From: Cryptomeria japonica
Lineage: Eukaryota; Streptophyta; Pinopsida; Cupressales; Cupressaceae
Assembly: GCF_030272615.1 (NCBI RefSeq)
Contig: NC_081415.1
Coordinates: forward strand, 262,308,925-262,372,924
Length of the DNA: 64,000 nt
Direction: 5' to 3'
The position numbers were made by a program, and so were the translations under genes. This document shows positions 27,501 to 39,500 of the stretch, one piece after another (within the stretch, counting starts at the first letter, position 1; each line of letters starts with the position of its first letter). The notes beneath the pieces are model-generated. The model made no database searches, was not told the DNA's origin, and saw only the letters and a program-made list of their open reading frames with translations.

Positions 27501-30500
27501 AACTAGTGAAGTAGAGTATTTCACTCCAATTTGCGCAAACATGAAGTTGACATTCTGTTATAGGCTTCAAACATGAAGTTTGTTTTGATCTCCTTGTAAA
27601 ATTAGCCTCAAATGTGTCACTCCTGAAGTTCGCTTCACCTCCTTAACTCATGAAGTAGGAGATTCGTTCCAAAATGTGAAGTCATGAAGTTGAAACCTAA
27701 GACAGACTTAGAGATGGGGCGGATTTTAAATGATAATTTCATTACATATTCAAATGCTCAAACTCATTCCTTTACCAATTCTCAAGCAAAAGACTCAAGA
27801 AAAATTTACTCAACGTGAGGTGGGCAACTTTGATGATCTCTTTAACAAGACTCTTAATCATGCAAAACTCATTTCATCCTAAAGCAGAGAGAGAGAGAGA
27901 GAGAAAATAAAGCAACTAGAACAAAAAAAAGGGGGGTCCCCATCTTGATGGGGCGATGTGTGATGTGATCACAACACTGCGTAATTGTTAATATATGTTC
28001 TCTTTTCTTTGCACTTCACCATGGGGCTTTGCTACAGAAGCCAACCGCGAATTTCAGAATTTTAGCTTTATAAATATGAACAAAAACATAGGTATATAAA
28101 CCAGTGTTACAAGACTTGGACTCGACAATCTGATCTTTGATTTGGACTTGGACTCAGCAAGCTGATCTTTGATTTGGATTCAGACTCAGCGCCCGAACTT
28201 GACAAATTGAAAAGACCATGAAATATAGAGATTTTCAAGGATTCAAAACTTGTTTCATGCACCCTCTAATAAATAAACTTTAGAGACACAATAAACTAAT
28301 CAAATATAAGCTAATATGACCATATACACAAGTCTACATCGATCACATGAGTTTTAAAATGAATTATAATTTTTAGCTAAAGAAAACAACATTGGTAGAT
28401 GTATAAGTTTAAAATTATATATAGGAAAATGTATACAAATCTTATGGATTATGAAATCCATGGTATCAAAACAAATATTAAGACTAAAAATATAAGTTTA
28501 TGGCTTAAGTAGCCTAGATTACTCATCCCAACATCACAACAAGTCATGCATTGACATCTAAGATAGGTCTTGGATGATGATGTAGCCATGATATTTGCTT
28601 GTGTCTTAGCAATTGGTGTGTTTATTCAAGTGAGGGATTTATTATTAAACTTTTCTTGAAGCCTTCAAGAGTGAATGTTTTGTTGTCAAGTTCATTAACA
28701 AAGAGGAAAGGTTAAGATAAAAAAAAATGGTTATGTTCTAGTTTGACCTTATTTAGGATACTGATAGATGGAATTGTTCTATGAATTGTCTTTGCAGGGC
28801 ATGATCGATACTTTTTTGCATTATGAAAATGGCATTTCTTGCCAACTATGACTTGTATTCAGCAGTACAATGACTCTAGCATGCCACTTTTCCTATGACA
28901 GTCCTTGTATACTAAACAAGTTGTTCAATGTATGAAACAAGATAATCCTTAATTGTGGCTTTGACTACGAAGATACAGAGATTTGCAATAGGGGATATGC
29001 ATTTTGCAAAATTCATGATCATGATTCATCATTGGCCTACTATTTGGTTATAGTTTGATGTGGGTTTGGGGGCGACACCCCAAAGGGGTCAAGGGGCAGC
29101 ACCTCTTGCGGTAATTTGTGGGCAGCGCCCCCGACAGGGATGAGGGGCCTTGCCACCAAGCCCAAGTGAAGACCTTCAAAACCACTGGGATCTTCATGGA
29201 GCAAATCATTTTCATTTTCTTTTTGCAAATCCTAGATGGGCATGTCATAAACCAAACAAGCATTGAAAGGTTGTAAGTTGTTTTTTAGAAAGTAACTAAA
29301 ATGGCTGAGTCTACCTTGTGGGATTCGTTGGGTTTGGCAAGTTCGGCGAGTACCCCATGTTGAGTCCCAAAAGCTTTTGAGTGTGCTAAAGAGAATCAAG
29401 ATATCCTTAAGGCACTTAAGGAAAATATTTAGATTGCGTAGAACAACAAAAGAAATATGCTTATTGCCATTGAGTTGAGAGGTCTTTTGAGATGGGAGAC
29501 ATGGTATTTTTGTGTCTTCAACCTTATATATAATTGTCATTGAATGTAAGTGGAGCGGAAAAGCTTAAACCAAAGCTTTATGGGCCTTTCAAGGTGATCA
29601 AAAGAATTGGTGAAGTAGCATATGAGTTGGAGGTTTCATCTATAGGCAAAACCCACAATGTGTTCCGTGTGCTATTCCTCAAAAAGGCTCTTGGACAATA
29701 AGTGATTCCTTCTATGATGTCACCCCCTATGCATGGAGGTGGTAAGTTGTTACCCATTCCGGAAACAATCTTGCAAGCAAGAGGGAAGAAACTAAGGAGT
29801 AAAATAATTTCTGAATATCTCATCAAATGGAAAGTGATCTTAGGTTATGGGTATGCCTTTTTATGCAACTTTAAGTAACTCTTAGCCTAAAGACTTATTA
29901 TTTTCCCTTTTGAGTATAATAACTTAAGGGACATGTACTTCAAGTAGTTTTTATTAAACATGTACAAAAAGGGCGTTGGAAAATAAGGAGCCTATTGGCT
30001 CATATTTGAGGGTTTTATTTTGAGCATTTGATTGAGCTTGCAATGAATCTGTGGTTGGGATTAGATCATTCTTTTGGGAGTAGTTAGATAACATGTTAGG
30101 GTTCTCTTGGAGCTCATTATGTGATGACACTTTTCTCTACTGCTGCTGCAGTTTCTTGACTTGAGGCTTAAAACCCTTAACCCTGGTTTCAGAGAGACAT
30201 ATGGGCTCCCCTTGTCAGTAGGGTGTGTTTTGGTGGAAGGGCTTTGGTCTTTGATTCCATAGCACATCATTTTTAGAGCTACCTATTTTTATCAGGTTTT
30301 TAAACCATTTTGGAGGTGTGATTTAGAGATATCAAAAATCAGATTTGGACAACCTACATTGAAATTCTTGCATTTTTCTGAGCATCCTTGTGGCTAATGT
30401 CAACAAGGACAAGGGTGATATCATTGTGAGACTCAATGCTGATTTTATGAGAGTTTTGGCAGAGGTGGCTAGGGTTTTGAAGGCATTTTCTGAGGTATTT

Positions 30501-33500
30501 GGGCATTAACCTGTATATTGCTGGTTAAATTCATCTCAGAAAAGAGTAAGAAAATGATGAAAGCTGCTTCTGAAATTTCTGGGTAGTATTAGTGTGTTTT
30601 CTGTAACTTTTTTATATTAAGAAATTCCTGTAAAATTGTAGAAAAATGAGAAAAATATTCCGAGCATAGATTTAAGTTTGTTGAAGGGTTACGTATTTGC
30701 AAATGAAATTTCATAATTCTCTATTGCATATTTTTGGAGATATTGTGGTTTTTCCATTAGCCCTATTTGGGGATATTACACCTTCCACTAGCATGTGTTA
30801 CATCAAGACCTGTAAAACCTTGCACGCATAATTGCAATAGGTCCTTAGCACGCATAATTGCAATAGGTCCTTAGCACTTTGTAATATACCCCTTAATTTT
30901 TTTTTGATTCTCAATAAAATTACAAAGCAACACAATAACCCGTTAAGGTTAGAGAAATAATCCAAAATAACTGAAAGGGAACCCTTCCACCTTTTGTTCA
31001 CCGAGAGCCCAATCTGGGAGGGTGAGAGCATACGGTGTTCCGGGGATCGTTAGCACCATAAACTGAACTGAAATTACAATGCACGGGCGGCAAGCCAACC
31101 CCTTCTGCTTATCCAGCAGGATAAAAACTAAACTACTTGGAGGTAAACTAGCCAAGGAAAACAACAAGGAATTCAAACACAAAATCACTCCACCACATAT
31201 TTCAGCAGGAGGATAATACATAGAAACAATCACTCTACCGCATATTTCAGCGGGAGGAAAATATCACTCAACCACTTACTTAGTGGCGGTGAACTGGCCA
31301 AGGAAAACAACAAGGAATTCAAACACAATCACTCTACCACATATTTCAGCGGGAAGATAATACATAGAAACAATCACTCGACCGCATATTTCAGTGGGAG
31401 GACAATACATAAAAACTATCACTTTACCGCATATTTCAGCAGGAGGACAATACATAAAAACTATCACTCTACCACATATTTCAGCGGGAGGACAATATCA
31501 CTCAACCACTTACTTAGTGGGAGGACAAAAGTTACAAACTGAAATTACAAACAATAAGGCGGCCAAGCCAGCCTCTTCCACTTATGCAGTGGGGATTACA
31601 ATGAGCACTTCAAGTTCAATTATAGAGGTTAGTACTACTAACCAATGATACAAGGATGATTACAATGAAGTTCTACTAGCTTACAATAATCAACTATAGC
31701 TGATTTCAAGCCACAAACATAAAATAACAAATCTGATATAAAATAACAGCAACTCCATAACTGGACCAGCAACACTGAAAAGCTCACAACTCACTCCAAT
31801 CCACTCTAAATCACACCAAATCTGAAATAAATGAAACTAACAACAAAGGCGATCAACCTCAAACCTCAAACCAGCAACATGGAAGCTTCAACAGTAATGC
31901 ACGCAACCCGATGCACCTCCCAAATGGTACGGCCTGCTATAGAATTCGACTTACAACCAAAAATCACAAACACCACGTCAATCTGCAAATTGGTGAAGTA
32001 TATCACCCAAGGAGTATGGTTGGATATAGCAGATACCTAGAATGCAACGATCAACATGCAGGGAGATATGAATAAAATGATGCTTTAACCACCACATCCA
32101 ACATAAATCACAGCAGCAAACAAACTCTCCAAATCCACACAAAACGCAATCCACAAGAACACCAAGCAATCCACAAAGTCGAACCACAGCTAGGAGTGAT
32201 GTCTCACACTCAAAATTGCAAATGATAATCTAGGAGGTTTTCACCCTCGAAGAAGTGTGGAGTCATTCCGACAGCATAACATTATAGTTTCTCTGGATGA
32301 TCAAATGAGGAGCCAAGCACCTGTTTAAATAGATTTCCAAGTTTGAAATTCAAATCCAAATGCCTCCAAATTCACCCCTTCAAATTTGCATTTCATTTCC
32401 AAGGTGGACCCAAGTATGGCGTCCCACTGAAGTCAAAATCACGCCTAGCAAGAAGACCACGATTTTGGGCATGAAAAAACACTTAAATATAATAAAGTCT
32501 CCACATTCACTTTTGGCGTCTCCCTTCATAACATCAATATTTCGCCTAGCAGACTTGGGAAAACACATTATGCACAATTCTCAATAAAATTAATCAGTAA
32601 TAAAATAATTAAATATTAAACCTTAGGATAAGGAAATAATATTTAATTAAATAACTTATAACTCCAATATTAATTATCATTAAAATCAAGGATGAAGCTG
32701 AGCAATGAAAACCACTGAACTGAACTGGATCAGGACCCTGTCCAAGACTGCCAAAAATAGTAATGCTCAACTGCCACTTACTAAAAATAGTAAGTTATGA
32801 AATACTGCTCCGAAAAGCATGATCTTCGCACCCAGAGAAAGAGCTTGGAAAGCTTGGTAAAACTGTACCATCCAGTTAGCCAAACCCTAACTTACTAAAA
32901 ATAGTAAGTTCGCATTGCATCGTAGAATCAAATGCATGTTATGCCACCCTGAAGTTCATGAAAAACCCAGAAGGAAACCATAAACAAAACTGAAGAATTC
33001 CCTCCTGACAAACCCTAAAAAGCTTGTGCAAAACTCCACAAAAGTAGGAAACCCTAATTCTCCTTTCCAAATAGCCTACGGGTCTTCGGAATAGGCCACT
33101 AGATCATTGAATGAACATCATTGAGAACGGGACATTACACACTTCGATTTCTCTTCTCATGGCTTCAATCTCATCGTTGTTTTCATCTTGTTACATTAGA
33201 GAGGATGCCAGATCCTCTCCATAAACCAACTTTCTTGGCAATATCTTTGAAACCTTATCAACTTCCATATCTTCTGATGCTTTTAAGTCTCAGAATTGGT
33301 CAGATAGAAAAAGCGTATGGACTCAAAGACACTCGCCCATCATGGTTGAAACTTGCCATCCCTGCATCAACCCCAAAAACACTAGATAAAGAATACCAAA
33401 CAAACCCCACAATTCTTGTATACTTTCTCACAACATTCTCTATTCTAAAAAACCTCCTACTCACGTGACCACATAATTTTTTACTTGCCAGAGCTACCAC

Positions 33501-36500
33501 TACAGAACTCTTCAAGCATGATCTGCATCCTTACAACCTATACATGATCTCAGCAAAGTGAGAATCAATTGCCAATACCATTGTAATATACACACATGGC
33601 AGCCATTTATTTATCGTATGGCACATTCAAAATTACATTGAGCCGATACAATTCTTTGCTCAAGGATCGATAACAAGTAAAAAACCTTCTTTAAAGATCA
33701 CTGTTAGCTGCCACATTCACTACAATGATCAAGGTGGTTTATACCTTAGATGTTTCTCTAGATCTTTCCATAGGCTTGATATATGACTATAGAGAACCGT
33801 TATAGGCTCTTATTCAATTCTTGCATGAGTGAATTGATCAGCTACCGTGTTCATCTTCTGCATGCAATGAAGAAACTCAATCTATTCAAATCTATTCTTC
33901 AATCCTGCCATTTCTTCTGCATGCCAATTCAGCTTCCAATTTAGGTTTTCCCCTTAATTAGATCATTGATAACCAATAACCATCATTGAATCTCCTTCTA
34001 CCATGAGTTTTGATAACTTTTGAAAAGTTGCAGCTGCCAATCTTGCTAATATCCCTTGCCACTCTACTTTTTTATTTGTTTTTATCCCAAAGAAAAGAGA
34101 GCCACAATACATTAGGCCCTTTGAGGAGTTCTTAAGAACAAAACCAGCGCTTGCTAAACTTGGATTTCCTTTGAAGGCTCCATCGAAGTTCAATTTGATG
34201 AATACCCTTTAGGGGAGGGCTCCACTTTGCCTCTCTTCCCTTTTCAACCTTGTTGCCATTGCTAGCTTTCCTATGAGATAAGTTTGCTCTTAACCCTTGA
34301 AAAGAATGATATACATTAGAATGTTTAGATACCATATTAGATAACATTTTAGAATAGCTACCGATATTCTTCTGCAAATCAACTCTAGTCATAAAAGCTC
34401 TATTTACAATCCAGGTATACCATCAAGTTGTCTTTTGCAAAGACATTAGATCAATCCAAGGGGTGTGTCTTTGTCTGAATGGAAATACTTTCTCTCTATT
34501 TGATTAGATACCCGTAACTTATTGTTATGGTAGATTGATGTTGTTAACAAAGGAGACGAAGGCTCCTTAAATTGATTTACAAGGACGATGTTTCTAAATG
34601 AAACAATCGTTAACTGAAGACAAATATAGAAACTAACTAAATTGAACAAGATGACCATTACAAAACATTACATTATTTTAATACCCTCCCTTAATGGTCA
34701 TCGTCCTAACAACCCTACAAAAGACATAATTTGCGGGTCTTTTGGAAACAAACGCAAGAACACTCTGTTGCTGCGAAGACTCTCCCAGGATCTGCAAAGT
34801 GTTAATGACCAAGAATAGCTTATTTCATCTGACGGATGTAACCCTCATATGCGAATCATAGAAGCGAAAAAACTTTAGACCCCGATTTTGAGGAAAAATC
34901 GGCAAACTCTCCAAAGAGCAACAAACACGATTTTAGCAAAAACTGCAAAAACTTTTGCAGAAGAGTATTGAGCATTGTTTGTTCTAGCAACTCCAAAATA
35001 GACTACAAAATACCACGGTTGCAAATGTTCGCCCCAACAACTCCAGGTGCAACCCAAAACTGACTGCAACAAAGCATGATTTTTGTGGAAAAAATAGTGA
35101 AATGCTGAAAACACTCCAAAAGAGAAATCAGGATTTTGAGGAGAAAATAAAAAAACCCAAATCGACAAAATAAAAAAACCCATAAATCTGAGGTTACAAA
35201 TCATCTTTTTTGTGGAAAAAAAGGGTAAAACCCCAAAATAACAAAATCCCACACGAACATCGTGAATTACAAATGATAATTTTTAAGGAATAAATTACAA
35301 ATCCTACGAACAATTTTTGAGAAAAAAAATCGTGAAAACCCACAAACAATTTTTAAGGAAAAAATTGTGAAAACTCTAAAGTGTCACACGACAAAACACC
35401 AGACATCATGCGGCAAAACCTTGATTTTTGAGGGAAAAAAATCAAGGAAAGCCCTCCTATGATTTTTTGTGGAAAAAAAATATTAAAACCCAAAATAATT
35501 TTTTATGGGAAAAATTCTTTAAACCCTAGCTGCAGGTGTCACACGATTTTTCTTAAAAAAAATACCAGATCATTGTTTGAAGAAACCAGAAACCCCAATT
35601 TTTTTGTGCAAAAATCGTGGAAATAAAAAAACACAGGTGCAAGAAAGAAAAAATCACATAAACAAGAAAAATCATGCCTAGTAAAGATGTGAATTTTGTT
35701 GTCATTGGTTGCAGACGTAAAAAAAAATTGTGGCACGGAATTTAAAAGAAACCTGCCACGAAAATTGCGATTTTCCAAAAAAAAGTCTGCAGAATTTATC
35801 CCACTGAAAAACAAACGTAGGAACCCTTCGCATGGGTAGGGAGAGCTGTGGTTGTGTGGGAAAGTAATAGTAAATCGATGTTGTATTAAACAATAGAGAC
35901 AAAATCTCTATATAAAGAATTTACAGGAGACAATGTTTCTAAAAGAAACAATCATTAACAGAAGACAAAAATAGAAACTAACTAAACTAAACAAGATGAC
36001 CATTATAGAACATTACATTATTTTAATACCCTCCCTTAATGGTCATTGTACAACTACCCTACAAAAGACAATCTGTAGGTCTTTTGATCACAAACACAAA
36101 GAAGGCTGCCCCTTCTCTTCAGAGCATTCTTTTGCTACTGAGACCTTCCCTAGATTTGCAGAATGTTAATGATCAAGAGAATCGGAATCCATCCAACTTG
36201 ATGTTGGGAAATAAACTGCCCCTCCCTATAGCCGGAAACACCGAGAATAGCTAGTTAAACTGAAACCACGATTTTGAGGGTTGACTGCTTCACAAAAACA
36301 GCCATAAACTTTTGCAGATGAGCACAATGCCCCAAAATAGATTGCAAGAAGCCACAATTTTTAGGAAAAAAAACATCAAACCTTGAAATTGAAGTTTACA
36401 AAGCATTGTTTTTTTCGGAAAAAAAGGGTAAAAAACCTTTAGATAGAAACACTTGTACCCATGATTTTTGAGGACAAAATCATGCAAAACTCAAAATCCC

Positions 36501-39500
36501 ACACGAACGAGTAACATCATGAATTACAGATGACTAGACATGATTTTTGAGGAGACAAATCACACAAAACCCAAACACTAAAACATCAGCAATTAGTGGG
36601 CACAAAATCCGAGACATGGATCAACATACAAAACATTGTTTTTAAGAAAAAACGGTAAAACCCTAAAATTAAATCATCACAAATCATCTAACCTGATTTT
36701 GGGTAGCAAAGCTGTCCCTCCTTGTAGCCAGCAACACTGAGAACAACTGCGTAAACCAAAACCATGAATTTTCAGAAAAATGAAAAAAACCAATGCAAAC
36801 TCCAACAATTTTTTTCATTAAAAAATTTCTGGAAAAAAATTCCAGGTGAAGAGGCTCGAACGCCAAACTCTAAATAATCCCATTGACCCGCTCTGATACC
36901 ATGTTATGGTAAATCAATGTTGTATTAAACAATAGAGACGAAAGCTCTATATAAAGAATTTTCAAGACACGATATTTCTAAAAGAAATAATCGTTAACAG
37001 AATGCAGAAAAGGAAACTTTCCTAAACTAACTAAGACAACTAGATGACCATTAGAAACATTACATTATTCTAACACTTATCCATTCTAAAACAAAATTTC
37101 AGCAGCCTTAAACAATCTTGATTATTGAAATCATAGATTAAATTGCTTTGAATGTTTGAAATCAGTTTAAATGCCATTTATGCTATGTATAGGAAGTCTC
37201 TTTTTGTGATTCAAGTTCATATATAAAGATGAATATGAAAATTTTATCAGTATGATATTTTTGAGAGTACTAATTTCTATGTGAATTTGGTTCTCAGTAT
37301 GGCGTGCCATTGAAGGTTGTCTCATACAAGTCTCTTTATGGTTGGACTATGGATGAAATTGTAAAGGAGATAGGTCTTAAGAACAATTGTACATTTTGTG
37401 GAGTTTTCCGTCGCCAGGTTTGTACTGTTTTTTCTAGCTTCTATTCGTGTTTTCATATTACATAAAATGTTAATATTTATTTTGTTCAACACTATTCTAG
37501 CATTTTTGATGTTGTTCATCTTGATTAGGATGAACAATATTTGATTTCTTTGTTATTTGTGCCTTGTTTTTTTAGAGGTATATTTGGTTTTCTGTGATAG
37601 CTTATTTTACTTGTTAGGCTTTGGATAGAGGTGCTACAATGGTGGAAGCAGACAAAATTGCAACTGGACACAATGCTGATGATATAGCAGAGACCGTTTT
37701 ATTAAATATTCTTCGTGGAGATATTGCCAGGTGGGAGCTTAACAATCCCTTCCCTAATAGTGTATATGCTATTTTATTTGCAAGTACATGTTCTCATGTT
37801 GTAAGTATTTTGAAGCAATAACTTGCTCCATTCTCAGGCTGGGCAGATGCACACAGATAACAACAGGCGAAGATGGATCCATTCCAAGATGCAAGCCTTT
37901 CAAATATACATATGAGAAAGAGATTGTTATATATCCTTGGAAGTAGATGTGCAGCTTTTCATAATTTGAAAGCACTCTTATTCTATTATCTTGATTTCTA
38001 GTCTTTCTTGATCTCCTTTTCATTCTCAAATATGACAAGTTTGTACTGCGTGATTCATTGTTAGGGCGAAGAGCAGTACAAGTACATTGTGTAATAGAGC
38101 TTCCCTTGTAATTAATTATAATAAAGTACATTGATGCCATTAAAGGGAGTATGAAGATAATAAAACAGTAGACATTGCCACCACTAAATTGTAACATCCA
38201 TTCATTGTTTTTTCTTTGATTGGTCAATTGAGAGATTAGTGACCCTACAGCGTCCGGGACAGAAATGGGGGCTTAGTCCCCAATCCATCACAAGCACTTT
38301 TTGGAACACACTTCTTGATTCATCAATGCAACAACAGAAGAAAGTCTAGCTGTTCCTGGGCGAATCGAACCCAGGTTTTTATTGTGGTAACACTTCATTT
38401 TTACCACTCACTCATGCTCACTAAATCGATCATTGAAAATTATTAAATGCTACTAATTGTTAAATAATAAATGCCCTACCCATTGCTTAAGTTGTAGTAG
38501 CATTTAATAATTTTGCATGAGCTGTTGTTACAAATTAAATGTTGGCAATGGCTAGTGCATCTATTATTTTTTGGGCAACTTTGATGGCATTAATGCACTT
38601 TATTGAGTGTTCTATTAAGGAGCTGTAGAGTGCAACCCGCCTATACTTTTCTTCATCCTAATGATGAATCATGGAGTGTGATTGCAAATGTTGATAAAAA
38701 AATCTTGGCATACTTGTTTCCAGAAATCTTGCCTCAAGATATTTGTTAGATTGAAGATTTTATGTTTATTGTCTCATTAGTTTTAACTGATAAGAGTTTA
38801 GCAATGTATTTAAAAATTCATACAGAATTGATATTATTTGGATTTTATTCAATTGAAAATTTGCTAAATAATTGTTTGATTAGAATCATTAGATTACTCT
38901 GATGTGATTACTGTCATGTAGTTAAAAATTTCTATACAGAAGGGATATTAAAGATTTTTCTTTGTAATTATAGTTGTTTCTTTGTTTTCCATAGCCTCCA
39001 TGAAGTGTCTTTGAACAATGCTTCCTCAAGTGCCTCGGTTGTCCCTAAATTGGATTGAAGATTTAATTTTTCTTCCATATACATACTTGAAAGGAACTAA
39101 AGAATTAAACATTGAAAATTGATTTTATAAATGTCTATATCCTTACCATTTGATACCTTAACTTTAATTTACGTATGCATATTTCAAGAAGCTGGATTAC
39201 TTCTCTACTGAATGTAAGTTTTCTTCATCCTTATTTCTCTTTATTGTTTCCTCTATTATCTATGTATTCCACATAGAATTGCTTTTCAATTGGACTGGAA
39301 CTCATTACAACATATGACTTACTGATACTCTATTGGTTAATCGACTATTGTGAAGATTTTCATAATTTGAGATTTTTGAATGGCAACATCAAGTGATTTG
39401 ATAAATTCAACTCAACACTGAAAGATGGAAGAGAAAGAAATTATATTAGTATTCATGAACGACCAAATTCAGTCAACGGGATTCCAAAGTCAAACTAAGA

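Larger units (their letters stand above)
34523..37075 (-). mobile_element. Non-autonomous Copia-like element with three LTRs, TSD CTTAT
   Basis: LTR copies lie at 34523-34683, 35863-36028 and 36902-37075 in the same orientation. They are separated by two non-coding internal regions (34684-35862 and 36029-36901). The outermost ends are flanked by the same 5 bases, CTTAT (34518-34522 and 37076-37080), so the whole structure is one insertion unit. On the minus strand the 5' LTR (36902-37075) is followed by a perfect primer-binding site. GGGAGGG purine tracts (34684-34690 and 36029-36035) precede the other two. LTRs of 160-175 bp and no ORF are features of TRIM elements. Confidence 0.88.

Noticed and set aside
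31394-31648. Open frame with repeated [14 protein letters not shown]-like peptide
   Set aside because: It follows the tandem hairpin repeat; the opposite strand is open too, and no domain is seen.
37921-37990. A GT donor for CTU1 exon 6, or read-through into the intron
   Set aside because: No GT nearby keeps the conserved reading into YAYFKKL, and read-through meets TAG within five codons. The AT-AC junction restores the protein exactly.
38349-38375. tRNA gene on the minus strand
   Set aside because: Only the T-arm/B-box region is tRNA-like; no acceptor stem, anticodon arm or CCA-proximal pairing was found.
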